Below the pieces are notes generated by a model, which was not told where the DNA came from, searched no databases, and was given only the letters and a program-made list of their open reading frames with translations. Below are positions 9,712-18,579 of a stretch of DNA of 64,000 bases, piece by piece (within the stretch, counting starts at the first letter, position 1; each line of letters opens with the position of its first letter). Origin of the DNA: JACKAQ01 sp965227145 (GTDB lineage: Bacteria > Calditrichota > Calditrichia > RBG-13-44-9 > J075); the NCBI GenBank assembly GCA_965227145.1, contig OZ245730.1, forward strand, positions 930,001 to 994,000, written 5' to 3'. The position numbers were made by a program, and so were the translations under genes.

Positions 9712-9960
9712 TTTTTGCTCGCTTTGTGAGCGTCCATTGTCAATTGATAATTGTCAATTGTTTATTGAAAATTGTGCCCATAGTAAAGGGCAAATGGAAT
9801 CGAAACAGGTGTTTCTTTGAAAAGATGCGTTCAAAGCTGAGCTTTGAACGAGGCCCCCGCTTCTTTCACGATGCTGCTGTTTTAAAGTGTTGTTCCCCTT
9901 CTTTTTTCAAGAGAAGGGGGTAGGGGGATGGGTTTCTTTGGGTAAATGTGTGTATGGGTA
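9712..9960 (+). repeat. 241-bp structured repeat, block 3 (single unit)
   Basis: One unit starting at 9798 with its upstream AT-rich CAATTG tail from about 9730, and the GCTCGC/GTGAGC hairpin at 9718. It separates the two HEPN/MNT pairs and has the same orientation as all other copies. Confidence 0.85.
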
Positions 9961-10030
9961 GATGAAGAAAAAAGTTTAAAGTAAAAAAGAAACAGTCAGG
10001 CGGTAATGCTTATTCTTCTGCAATGCCATT

Positions 10031-10489
10031 TTAATCGTTGATGCTAAATTTTCTATGGCAATAGGTCAAAATCTCTTTGTGGATATGAATTAAATCCGGT
10101 GTGAATTTGAGAATGTCTTCCAGTAGAGGCGCCAAATCCTCGGCAAGGTATTCGTGAACGACCTGGTTTCTCAGGTCTTTCATTTCCCGGATTTGATCAG
10201 TTGATGTAATCAGACCACGCTTTTCGGCGCGATGGACTACGTCGATGGTGGTGCCGCCATCTTCAAGTTCAACCTTGTCGATACTTCTGAAAACCTTGTT
10301 AACAATAAGATCAACGGTTCTTCCAAAACGACTGCTTAGGTTTTCAAGCTTATCAAACTCATCCAGGGTATATTTTTCTTTAATACCAATAGCTATGCAT
10401 TGTTTATGGGAGCGTTCTAACCAACTTATCGCATCTTTCATTTGCCCAAGAACTTCGAAGAGGTATTGCCGGGCGTCATTTTGTGTCAC
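10031..10489 (-). CDS. HepT-like HEPN ribonuclease toxin (pair 2)
   Basis: 152 residues, mainly helical. The motif RX4HXY is complete: RNQVVHEY with Arg107, His112 and Tyr114. In HepT toxins the Arg and His form the ribonuclease site, and the Tyr is the residue AMPylated by the MntA antitoxin. The GTG start at 10489 overlaps the TGA of the nucleotidyltransferase gene by four bases (GTGA), so the pair is translationally coupled. The second half matches the HepT-like family; the family assignment is confident, while the cellular target RNA is unknown. Confidence 0.85.
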   Translation of the reverse strand: MTQNDARQYLFEVLGQMKDAISWLERSHKQCIAIGIKEKYTLDEFDKLENLSSRFGRTVDLIVNKVFRSIDKVELEDGGTTIDVVHRAEKRGLITSTDQIREMKDLRNQVVHEYLAEDLAPLLEDILKFTPDLIHIHKEILTYCHRKFSIND

Positions 10490-10767
10490 AGCGCCACTCC
10501 TTCTTCATAGGCCATTCTTACAAAGGGACTGGCTAAATTCCGGGCGATGATAATATCTATCTTTTGTTCTCCAAGCTCTTTGTATAAACTGAGGCGTATC
10601 CGTCGTTTGTCTTTTTCCGACAAAATATCTGAGAAAATTAGTAAATCAATATCGCCGCCTTTTTTGAAATCATCTGCCCGTGATCCAAACAAGTAAATTC
10701 GGGCGTCAGAATCCAATTCCATTACAACTTTTTTAATCTGATCTATCTCTTTGGGTTTTAATCTCAT
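10486..10767 (-). CDS. MntA-like nucleotidyltransferase antitoxin (pair 2)
   Basis: 93 residues, short as usual for MNT proteins. FGSRADDFKKGGDIDLLIF gives Gly28, Ser29, Asp39 and Asp41, a GSX9DXD version of the standard GSX10DXD motif with one residue less. The third acidic residue could be Asp74 in EQKIDIIIA. It is the first gene of the unit and the HepT-like gene overlaps its stop codon. It is expected to modify the Tyr of its HEPN partner by AMPylation (family knowledge). It is not a duplicate of the other MNT gene in this window. Confidence 0.85.
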   Translation of the reverse strand: MRLKPKEIDQIKKVVMELDSDARIYLFGSRADDFKKGGDIDLLIFSDILSEKDKRRIRLSLYKELGEQKIDIIIARNLASPFVRMAYEEGVAL

Positions 10768-10825
10768 TGTAAATATATTTCATTTTTTTTGATTCTTTAA
10801 TCAAAGATAAATCGTCGAAAAGTGA

Positions 10826-11360
10826 TTGTCAATTGAATTTCGAACGCTGAGTCCCGTATGGCGGGAAAGGGCGGGTTATGTCAATTGTCTATTGAAGACT
10901 GAGCCCCTAAAGGGCAAATGGAATCGAAACAGGTGTTTCTTTGAAAAGATGCGTTCAAAGCTGAGCTTTGAACGAGGCCCCCGCTTTATTCACGATGCTG
11001 CTGTTTTGTGGGTCTTTCCCCTTCTTTTTTCAAGAGAAGGGGGCAGGGGGATGAGTTTCTTTGGGTTTATGTGTGAATGGGTGTATGGGAATTTTTTGTT
11101 AATTGATCATTGTTGATTGTCAATTGTCCATTTAAGACTGAGCCCCTAAAGGGCAAATGGAATCGAAACAGGTGTTTCTTTGAAAAGATGCGTTCAAAGC
11201 TGAGCTTTGAACGAGGCCCCCGCTTGATTCACGATGCTACTGTTTTAAAGTGTTGTTCCCCTTCTTTTTTCAAGAGAAGGGGGCAGGGGGATGAGTTTTC
11301 TTTGAGTTTATGTGTGAATGGGTGTATGGGTTGATGGGGATTTTTTTATTGAATATTGAG
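10826..11360 (+). repeat. 241-bp structured repeat, block 4 (two units)
   Basis: Units begin at 10922 and 11161 (spacing 239), again with the 21-base palindrome and the CCCCTTCT/AGAAGGGG stem-loop. The upstream edge carries a variant of the CCCGC/GCGGG hairpin (10852-10867) that is part of the 32-bp repeat near 4.8 kb. No gene is supported here. Confidence 0.85.
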
Positions 11361-11376
11361 TTATGTTCATTTTATT

Positions 11377-11439
<63 letters not shown>

Positions 11440-12744
11440 CTAGCCGTTGAAACCTGCAAATAGGAATGTGGACAGGGTGCGGAAAATGATCCGGATGTCC
11501 ATCCACAGGGATTGGTTGTTGATATAATACAGATCGTAGCGAACCATATCAGAAAAGGTGGTTTCTGCGGTGCGGTTGATCTGCCAGAGTCCGGTGAGCC
11601 CGGGTTTGGCTTCGAGCACGCGGCGCAGATGCCAGGGATGGTAATTTTTGACTTCATACGAAATGGGCGGACGCGGGCCCACAAAACTCATCTGCCCGAA
11701 CAGGATGTTGAAGAACTGGGGCAGCTCATCCAGATTGGTTTTGCGGATAATTTTACCGATGGCCGTGATTCGCGGATCATTCGGCACTTTGAATACCGGC
11801 GTTTCCGCCTGCCCGTTGCCGGCTTCCACTTCCCCACGGATCAGCTTTTCCTGATGTTCCCGGTGAATGCTGTCGTCTGCATCACAGCGCATGGAACGGA
11901 ATTTAAACATGGTAAATGTGGAGCAAAACTCTCCGACACGCTCTTGTTTAAAAAACACCGGTCCTTTTGACGTCAGTTTGATGGCGATGGCGATGAGCGT
12001 CATGATCGGTAATGTCAACAAAATAGCGAAAAGGGCACCCAAAATATCCATCAAGCGTTTGACCGCTTTGTAGGTGAGTGGCTTTTGGGACTTTTTGTAG
12101 ATTTCGGTGATCAGCGTGTTTTCCTGCAATGCCAGCGAATCGCCGTTATAGCGCGGTGCCGCTTCCCACTGCAGCCGGAACATATTGTCGTTTTGCGAGA
12201 TCCCGTTGGATGCTGTTTTTCGTGATTCAAACTTCAGGTTTTTAAGGTAAACCGGAACATTACGGTTTTCCAACGGACCGTTTTCGTCAAATATTCTTGT
12301 AAGCGGATAGGTGGAAATGGTGACTTGTCCCAAGAGACTGCGATATGTTTCTTCGCCCAATTCTTTAAAACGGATGAAAAGGATGGTTGAGATTTTTTCG
12401 ATAAACAACTTTGCGCCATCCATAGAGGTATCGATCAGCAGAATACCGATGACGCCGCTGCGGGTAATGAATTTAATGTCATAATTGCGGGTGTTTTCTT
12501 CGACAATCTCTGTGAGTTGGCGCAGGAAGTTGAGGATATCCGGTGCGCTGGTATCCTGGGTTGCGCCATAACTGGCCAGATCGATCTGCACATAGGCAAA
12601 GGGCAGACCGGTGCGGTCGCTGCGGTTTTGCTCTTTCTTGAGCGTTTCGCCGAACTCTTCGTATGTGTACCAACCCTGAAGTTCCGAAAAAAGCGTATCA
12701 AGCGTGGGTTTGGCAAACCATCTGGTGTTTTTTAAAAATTTCAT
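11440..12744 (-). CDS. Polyprenyl sugar-phosphate transferase with degenerate GGDEF-like N-domain
   Basis: 434 residues from ATG at 12744. Residues from about 220 form the bacterial sugar transferase domain (Pfam PF02397): KRLMDILGALFAILL membrane hairpin, GPVFFKQERVG, FKFRSMRCDAD, RKTNLDELPQFFNIL, MSFVGPRPP and KPGLTGLWQI. This initiates exopolysaccharide synthesis by moving a sugar phosphate onto undecaprenyl phosphate. The N-terminal 160 residues look like a nucleotidyl-cyclase fold with RSGVIGILLI where GGDEF would stand, so it cannot be an active diguanylate cyclase but might bind a ligand. The frame opens further upstream with TTG at 12819, but that part overlaps a hairpin-rich leader; I chose the ATG. 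The start lacks a good ribosome site. Confidence 0.88.
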   Translation of the reverse strand: MKFLKNTRWFAKPTLDTLFSELQGWYTYEEFGETLKKEQNRSDRTGLPFAYVQIDLASYGATQDTSAPDILNFLRQLTEIVEENTRNYDIKFITRSGVIGILLIDTSMDGAKLFIEKISTILFIRFKELGEETYRSLLGQVTISTYPLTRIFDENGPLENRNVPVYLKNLKFESRKTASNGISQNDNMFRLQWEAAPRYNGDSLALQENTLITEIYKKSQKPLTYKAVKRLMDILGALFAILLTLPIMTLIAIAIKLTSKGPVFFKQERVGEFCSTFTMFKFRSMRCDADDSIHREHQEKLIRGEVEAGNGQAETPVFKVPNDPRITAIGKIIRKTNLDELPQFFNILFGQMSFVGPRPPISYEVKNYHPWHLRRVLEAKPGLTGLWQINRTAETTFSDMVRYDLYYINNQSLWMDIRIIFRTLSTFLFAGFNG

Positions 12745-12765
12745 CCTGAAAAGTGGGTTTGATCC

Positions 12766-12845
12766 GTCCGGGCATAGCTCCGCCCCGTCAGTTACATGGC
12801 TCTTTTTTTGAGCATGCAAGCGGGGTGCTTCTTTTAAGTAAGAAT
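12766..12845 (-). promoter_or_regulatory. Structured 5' leader of the sugar transferase gene
   Basis: On the minus strand, a hairpin at 12825-12783 pairs CCCCG with CGGGG and, inside it, a ten-pair stem closes on a seven-A loop. The same G-rich strand (12787-12782) can instead pair with GCCC at 12773-12770. The two pairings exclude each other, as in a switching leader. I could not match it to a known riboswitch class. Confidence 0.35.
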
Positions 12846-13617
12846 GCCAGATATGGTAAATCTATTGCCGATCAGCACTTAGCTGTCCGGCTATTTTGTG
12901 GCGCTGCGGCTGCGCTGTGTGTATTCACCAGCGTTCCGGTCCTGCCGAATATTTTCAGGTTATCGTAACTGTGTGTCTAAATAAACCTTCGCTCTCTTCA
13001 TTCCTGTTTCTACTGATCAAAATTTCCTGCTGATTTCCGCCCTTTCCCAACAAATGCCGACCGGGAAAATGTTGCTCACGGATTCCCGGAAAGCGGATCA
13101 TGCAACGCATCCGGTTGCTTTCGGGATAAACACCATCTGTTGGCGCCGATCGTTGCCGATCTGCCGAAAATGGGCAATTGCAACGGTCGGGTCGCAATTT
13201 TTCGGTCGATTCGTTTTGCTCCTCTACGGGGAAAACACGAACCATTTATGTTTTGAATTTCTTTGGGTAGGAGAAAGCGCTAATCAGTTAGCAACTTGTC
13301 CCTGTTGCGGAATAGCGTGACTTGCTTATCCGCTTTATGTCAATGAGCTTGCGCTCTAAAACTCGAACAAAATATATGGCTTTTCGGACCGCCCAATATT
13401 GCATAAGTCACATAAAATCGAAAGATCTTTTTTAAAAAAAATAAATATTTTACGGAACGCATTTATGCGACCCCTGCCTGTTTCGCTGAACCTGTTGCCG
13501 GGTTCACATTTGAGTTAATCGCAACATTCAATGATATCACATTGTTTAACAACACATTCAAGCTTCGATTGTGTCTGCTCAACCGGTTAGGTTTTTGATG
13601 TTCGTATTTCCTCATCT
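12846..13617. other. Intergenic region, about 770 bp without supported gene
   Basis: Short frames on both strands have no recognisable domain and no ribosome site. The AT-rich stretch 13360-13460 could hold a promoter for the minus-strand polysaccharide genes, but I cannot define its boxes. Nothing else is visible. Confidence 0.5.
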
Positions 13618-16257
13618 TCATTGATTTACGGCTTCTGCTGAATGGATGGGCAGGTTCATTTGCTGCAGCAATGCCGAAAATGCAGCGTCCGTGCGCAGCG
13701 GTTCCATCAGCGGATCTGCTGCCAGTTGAATCAGTGAGCAGGCGCGTTCTTTCACGGCGTTGTCCAGCCACTTCAGCGCGAGTTTGTGATCATCCAATCC
13801 AACGCAAATTACTGCAATATCGTATGACGATACATATTGGCGGTTGACGCTGTTGCGCAGTTGCCGGAGCACTTTCATGGCCAAATCGCGCCGTCCGACT
13901 TGCGCCGCTGCGTTGGCAAAAATGGCCAGCGCTGTGCTGTTCTGATTGTGATGTTTCAGTCCCGCCTGAAATAGGGGAATGGCTGCATTCCATTCACCGA
14001 GCATGGCATGTGCCTGTCCGAAAATAAAGTTGATCCAACTGTTGTCCGGTTGTTCGGCTAACAGTGCATTGGCGCAGGCAATCGCTTTTTCCGGCTGGCG
14101 ATTGAGCAAGTGCTGCCGGGCAATTGCGGTTTTGATGAGCGCCGAACCCGGTTGCAGTTGACCGGCGCGATGCAATGCCTGCAATGCCGCATCATTTTCA
14201 CCCATCGGGGAAAGAAGGTTGAGCGCATACCAGTGCCAGGCGTTGCCGTCGTCGGGATGTTGGCGGAGTCCCTGCTCAAAACAGAGCCGGGCATTTTTCC
14301 AGTCCCATTCATATACGGCCAGCACATTGCCGAGGCAAATCAGTCCCTCGGAAAGGGTTGGCTGCTTTTCCAACGCGCGATAGGCAAACTGCAGCGCGCG
14401 GGGCATTACCGTGTTTGGCGCGTATGCGCCGTATAAGCCTAAGATATTGTAAATTTTAGACATGCCTGCGATGGCCGGTGCAAATTCCGGCGCGAGTGCC
14501 AGCACTTTTTTGAATCCGTTTTTGCTGATTCGCAAATCGTCAATCGTGCAATTTTCCAGATGGGAAACGGCCTGCTGATAGTAGTGCTGAACCATCGCGG
14601 CGCTGTCTTCGGTTGCGGCTGTTTGCGCTGCCGGCGATGGTTGCGGTGCCGAATGTCGCGGCGGTTTTTCTGCCGGACGATGGGTTGCCGCAGCATGCGC
14701 CGGTTGCGGCGCTGTCTGGCGGGGTTGGGCTTTTGCCGCAGCCGGTTTTGCAATCGCCGGTTTTGGTTGAACCGGTTTTTCGGGTTGCGGTTCGGTTGTA
14801 TGGGCAATGCCGTTGGCGTGACCGTTTTTGGCTGTCGGTGCAGCCGGTTGGGATTCCGATGGTTGGGCAACCGGTTTTTTTTCTGCGGATGGGTTTTGTT
14901 TCGCCGCTGCGCTGATGCCGGTTTCTTCCAAAAAATCGCGGACAATGGTTGCCGCAAGGGTTTCCTGAACGATCAGCAATTCATCCGAATGCACCTGATA
15001 ATATTTTTCCCAAACCGGTGTGCCGTTGCTTACGGCAATCGCGCAGGCGTAGATGTTACAATGGTTGTCTAACCGGGATAACTTGCCGTGCAAAACCATG
15101 TTAACACCCAGTGTTGCGCCGATCTCACGCGCCGTTAGTGTGTTGTTCTGAAAGGGTAAAACGGCGGCCATGGGCATCACCCAAACGGCTCTGCGCCGGG
15201 TGAGTTCGCCAAAGAGATCGATCAAAAAGCCGTTGCGAAAATGCTGGTGTTCGGGTGTCGGATACTCGTCTTCAAACGGCAGCGCCACAATTGAGAGCCG
15301 GTCTTCCGGCGGTTTGGGCGGGGTGTAATTGCGGATGGTTTCCACAGGTGCGCTCGTCACGTTTTCCCGGCGCCATTCTGCCGCAGGCAATTCGCGGGTT
15401 TCGATGTTCAGTGTATCAATCAATTGCTCGTTGGCTTCATCGATAGCGGTCAATGTAACCAGATCTTCAAACAGCAGTTGGATGGACGGATAGCGATCCA
15501 CCGGTTTTTTGGCCAGGGTTCGCTGAAAAAAGCGCTGCAGCACTTCCGGATTGCTGCGCAGATTGTTCAGCGGCTGCGGATTTTGGGTCAGTACGGATTG
15601 AAAGGTATCGTTGCCGGCGCTGTGGCTGAACGGCGCATGTCCTGTAATTGCCTGATATATAATCGCACCGAGCGACCAGAAATCGCTGCGGTGATCGGGC
15701 GTTTTTCCGCAGAGCTGTTCCGGCGAGAGATAAATACCGGTTTTGTTGGCATTGCCGTTGGCTTGCGGCGACGGCATGCCGTAGAGCAAATTCATTCCGG
15801 TATCGGTGAGTAAAATTTCGCCTTTGTGGGTGATGAGCACGTTGGACGGCTTCAAATTGTGGTGAAAAAGTCCCATTTGGTGCAGGTTGGCAAGTCCCTG
15901 CGCAGCGCGAATGGCGATGGCGATCGCCGCTTTCACGGTCATTTTACCGTTGGAAACGTGGTGGTTCAGCGAAACCGCTTCGGTAAACGGCATGGCTAAA
16001 AAGTGCGTGCCTTCTTCGGTGACGTCCATTGTGAAATAAGGTAAAATTCCCGCCGGACGATGGTTTTTGATCGTTTCCAGAATTTTTTGGAAGGCATGTT
16101 TTGCGTTTTTGTTGATGGTCGGGTGGTGAAACACTTTTAATCCGACAAACATGGTGTCCCGGTCATGCTTTAAATCGATGGCCCGGAACATATCGCTTTT
16201 TTCACCGCTGCCCAATTTTTCAATCAATTTGTAGAACAAAAGGGTTCTGCCAATCAT
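13618..16257 (-). CDS. PknB-like pseudokinase with TolB-like and TPR domains
   Basis: 879 residues. The N-terminal serine/threonine kinase fold (about 8-270) has a glycine loop GSGEKSDMF, Lys41 in VGLKVF, a DxG motif as Asp152 in TDTG, YLSPEQ and SDFWSLGAIIYQ. The catalytic loop reads FHHNLKPSN, so the HRD aspartate is Asn134 and the Arg is His. This predicts a pseudokinase or strongly weakened enzyme. About 325-450 resemble the TolB-N/FlgO-like domain often fused to signalling kinases (IVALPFEDE, EIGATLGVNMVLHGKLSR). A Pro/Ala/Gln linker (about 455-560) precedes TPR-like helices to the C-terminus. No membrane helix is evident. It lies upstream of, but on the same strand as, the sugar transferase gene, 800 bp away. 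Confidence 0.88.
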   Translation of the reverse strand: MIGRTLLFYKLIEKLGSGEKSDMFRAIDLKHDRDTMFVGLKVFHHPTINKNAKHAFQKILETIKNHRPAGILPYFTMDVTEEGTHFLAMPFTEAVSLNHHVSNGKMTVKAAIAIAIRAAQGLANLHQMGLFHHNLKPSNVLITHKGEILLTDTGMNLLYGMPSPQANGNANKTGIYLSPEQLCGKTPDHRSDFWSLGAIIYQAITGHAPFSHSAGNDTFQSVLTQNPQPLNNLRSNPEVLQRFFQRTLAKKPVDRYPSIQLLFEDLVTLTAIDEANEQLIDTLNIETRELPAAEWRRENVTSAPVETIRNYTPPKPPEDRLSIVALPFEDEYPTPEHQHFRNGFLIDLFGELTRRRAVWVMPMAAVLPFQNNTLTAREIGATLGVNMVLHGKLSRLDNHCNIYACAIAVSNGTPVWEKYYQVHSDELLIVQETLAATIVRDFLEETGISAAAKQNPSAEKKPVAQPSESQPAAPTAKNGHANGIAHTTEPQPEKPVQPKPAIAKPAAAKAQPRQTAPQPAHAAATHRPAEKPPRHSAPQPSPAAQTAATEDSAAMVQHYYQQAVSHLENCTIDDLRISKNGFKKVLALAPEFAPAIAGMSKIYNILGLYGAYAPNTVMPRALQFAYRALEKQPTLSEGLICLGNVLAVYEWDWKNARLCFEQGLRQHPDDGNAWHWYALNLLSPMGENDAALQALHRAGQLQPGSALIKTAIARQHLLNRQPEKAIACANALLAEQPDNSWINFIFGQAHAMLGEWNAAIPLFQAGLKHHNQNSTALAIFANAAAQVGRRDLAMKVLRQLRNSVNRQYVSSYDIAVICVGLDDHKLALKWLDNAVKERACSLIQLAADPLMEPLRTDAAFSALLQQMNLPIHSAEAVNQ

Positions 16258-16430
16258 CGCTGTCTGTTTCCTCGCCGTTTCGCTCCCCTCAGAGCAGTCT
16301 TTTTATTTCATATTCTTCGCTGGACCGCCTCAATCTTGAACCGAAAAGTGCTGTAAAAAACGGTACGGTGGTGTGCAATACATCACGGCATCAAAAATTG
16401 TGTTTTTTGAAATGCGATTCACGTGGTTTT

Positions 16431-16470
16431 TTGCGAAAAAAAAAGCAGCGTCACCAGATGGCAACGCTGC
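16431..16470 (-). terminator. Rho-independent terminator after the cohesin-like T9SS gene
   Basis: Read on the minus strand: GCAGCGT, a 12-base loop, ACGCTGC, then nine T. It lies about 40 bases past the stop codon of the gene ending at 16510. Confidence 0.8.
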
Positions 16471-16509
16471 GTGGGGAGCGGGAGCGTAAGTTTAAACAAT
16501 GCTATTGGG

Positions 16510-18321
16510 TTATTTCAGCAGCATCAGTTTTTTTACGGATGAAAAGCTGCCGGCGCTGATGTGATAAAAATACACGCCGCTGGCCAACTGCTTTGCGTCG
16601 AAAACCAGAGTGTGAAAACCGGCTTGCTGATGTTCGTTGACGAGCTCTGCAACCTGCTGTCCGGCGATGTTGTAAATGGTCAGTTTGACATCCGCGTTTT
16701 GCGGCAACGCGTAACGAATGCTGGTTGACGGATTGAACGGGTTAGGATAATTTTGCATCAATTCGAAATTTGCGGGCAGGTTGCCTGTTGTTCCGGTGAT
16801 GCCGACCAGCGTGCTGTCACCGACCAGCAGGGTAAATGATCCGGTTGCGGCGGCGCTGCCATCCGATGCGGATACTCCGATAACGTAGCTGCCGGCATCG
16901 CTGCTATCGGGCATAAATGTCAGTGATAACTGACCGTTGGCGATGCTGGCTGTGTCCGCGAAAGCGGGCAGTCCGGTGAAGGCAAAAGCCAGCGCGTCGC
17001 CGTCGATGTCTGCGGCGTTGAGCGTCAGCGAAAGGGTTTGGTGTTCCAGCATGCTGGTATCGGCGATGGCGTCCAGCGTTGGCGCGTCGTTCACCGGCGT
17101 AACGGTGATAAATACCGTTGCGCTGTCCAAATTTCCGGCGCCATCGGATACGATATACGCCAGTGTATCCTCGCCAAAATAATTGGCGTTCGGCTGATAG
17201 CTGATGCTGGAATCACCGGATAAAATCGCGGCGACGCCGTTGGCAGGATTGCGCAACAGCGCGGTGATGCTCATGGCTTCGCCTTCCGGTTCGCTGTCGT
17301 TTTGCAGTGCATCGATGACCATCGAGCTGTCTTCCGGCACGCTGACGATGTCGTTCTGGGCAACCGGCGGCTGATTGACCGGCGCTTTCAAAATGACGGA
17401 CAGCGTGTCCACCAGTTCCAGCGAAACGTTGGCGCCGCTGGTGTCCAGTGCGGAAATCTGGCTGAGATACAGCGTGACGGTTTCGTCCGCCGCAACGGTG
17501 GATGCCACGGAAAACGTGCTGCTCGACGTGCCGCCCGTTCCGCTTTTTCCGCCGGAAGTGCTGGTCACGCCAACTTCCACATGGTCCGCAAAACTTTGGG
17601 CGACAAACAGCGGGGACGGGGCAAAAAAGGTGCCGGCGCTGTTGGCGTCGTTGCTGATCAATGAATCGCTTTCCCACATAATAAAGTAGGATACGCCAAT
17701 AAGGTCGCTCACGGCGTTCGGGTCGCCAATGCTCACATCCACATTAAATGATGTGCCGGCGCTGCCCGCAACTTCCGCCGGAGCGCTCAGCCGGATTGAC
17801 GGAACGGTTGTCACCACCGGTTGCAGATCGATGGAAACCGGGTTGTTTTCGATGGTCAGCGTCACCGGATTGCCGATGCCGTCCAGCCCGGAAAGATTGC
17901 TGATGGTCAGGTTGAGCGTGGTTGCGCTGGTGATGTCCTGCGCAATTTCCAGCGTGAATGTGGCTGCCAAACCGCTGCCGCTTTTTCCGCCGGAGGTGCT
18001 GGTCACGCCAACTTCGTAGTGATCCGCAAACGGCTGCGCCACAAACAGCGGGCTCGGTGCGAAAAAATCGCCAACAGCGGCGTTGGCTGCGCTGATAAAT
18101 GCGGCATTATCCCAATCCAAATTGAAGGATACGCCGACGAGATCGCTGACCGCGGTGGGATTTCCCAATTCAACTTCGATGGTAAACTGCGTGCCGGCTG
18201 TGCCGTTGACCGTGCCGCCGGATAAATCGTTCATCCGTATTGAACCCTGCGCCAGTGCAACCGAAGTTGCACCGACAAAAAATGTCAAAAATGTTAGCCA
18301 TTTAAACAGTTGATGTTTCAT
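16510..18321 (-). CDS. T9SS-exported protein with two cohesin-like domains
   Basis: 603 residues with signal peptide (FLTFFVGATSVALAQ, cut near residue 25). Two tandem cohesin-like beta-sandwich domains (about 28-165 and 175-312) share nearly the same core, including FFAPSPLFVAQ and EVGVTSTSGGKSG. Then follow a cadherin/Ig-like tandem domain (NQPPVAQNDIVSVPEDSS onward), a putative Ig domain (PTLDAIADTS onward), and a T9SS type A signal with NYPNPFNPSTSIRYALP and the end KKLMLLK. Cohesins bind dockerins; the next gene upstream encodes a protein with a dockerin-like pair, so the two may dock on the cell surface (inference). A strong terminator follows. Confidence 0.9.
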   Translation of the reverse strand: MKHQLFKWLTFLTFFVGATSVALAQGSIRMNDLSGGTVNGTAGTQFTIEVELGNPTAVSDLVGVSFNLDWDNAAFISAANAAVGDFFAPSPLFVAQPFADHYEVGVTSTSGGKSGSGLAATFTLEIAQDITSATTLNLTISNLSGLDGIGNPVTLTIENNPVSIDLQPVVTTVPSIRLSAPAEVAGSAGTSFNVDVSIGDPNAVSDLIGVSYFIMWESDSLISNDANSAGTFFAPSPLFVAQSFADHVEVGVTSTSGGKSGTGGTSSSTFSVASTVAADETVTLYLSQISALDTSGANVSLELVDTLSVILKAPVNQPPVAQNDIVSVPEDSSMVIDALQNDSEPEGEAMSITALLRNPANGVAAILSGDSSISYQPNANYFGEDTLAYIVSDGAGNLDSATVFITVTPVNDAPTLDAIADTSMLEHQTLSLTLNAADIDGDALAFAFTGLPAFADTASIANGQLSLTFMPDSSDAGSYVIGVSASDGSAAATGSFTLLVGDSTLVGITGTTGNLPANFELMQNYPNPFNPSTSIRYALPQNADVKLTIYNIAGQQVAELVNEHQQAGFHTLVFDAKQLASGVYFYHISAGSFSSVKKLMLLK

Positions 18322-18579
18322 GATTTAACTCCGTTTCTTTTTTCCTTTTTTGTGTCGTTTCAAAATAAATATTAGCGGTGTTCGCCGGAGATCCCTGCTC
18401 CGAAAGAGCGCCTTCGGTGCCTGCGCAGGGATGACATTGTGTCATTCTGAGCGAAGCGAAGAATCTCATTTTTATTGTCAGGTGTTTCGTGATTCATTGC
18501 AGGCGTTTCGTGAAACGCCTCTACATGGTATTAAAAATTCCCGTCCGCCCGGGAAATGGACGGACGGGCGGTTATGCCG
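18322..18579 (-). terminator. Intergenic hairpin with terminator for the metzincin gene
   Basis: At 18541-18571 the minus strand reads CCCGTCCG, loop, CGGACGGG followed by AATTTTT, a likely terminator just past the stop at 18580. The rest (18350-18530) holds dispersed inverted-repeat words such as GGCGTTTCGTGAAACGCC and no gene. Confidence 0.6.

Noticed and set aside
12955..13320. Overlapping frames of 88-96 codons on both strands
   Set aside because: No recognisable protein and no start signals; likely chance frames in the intergenic region.
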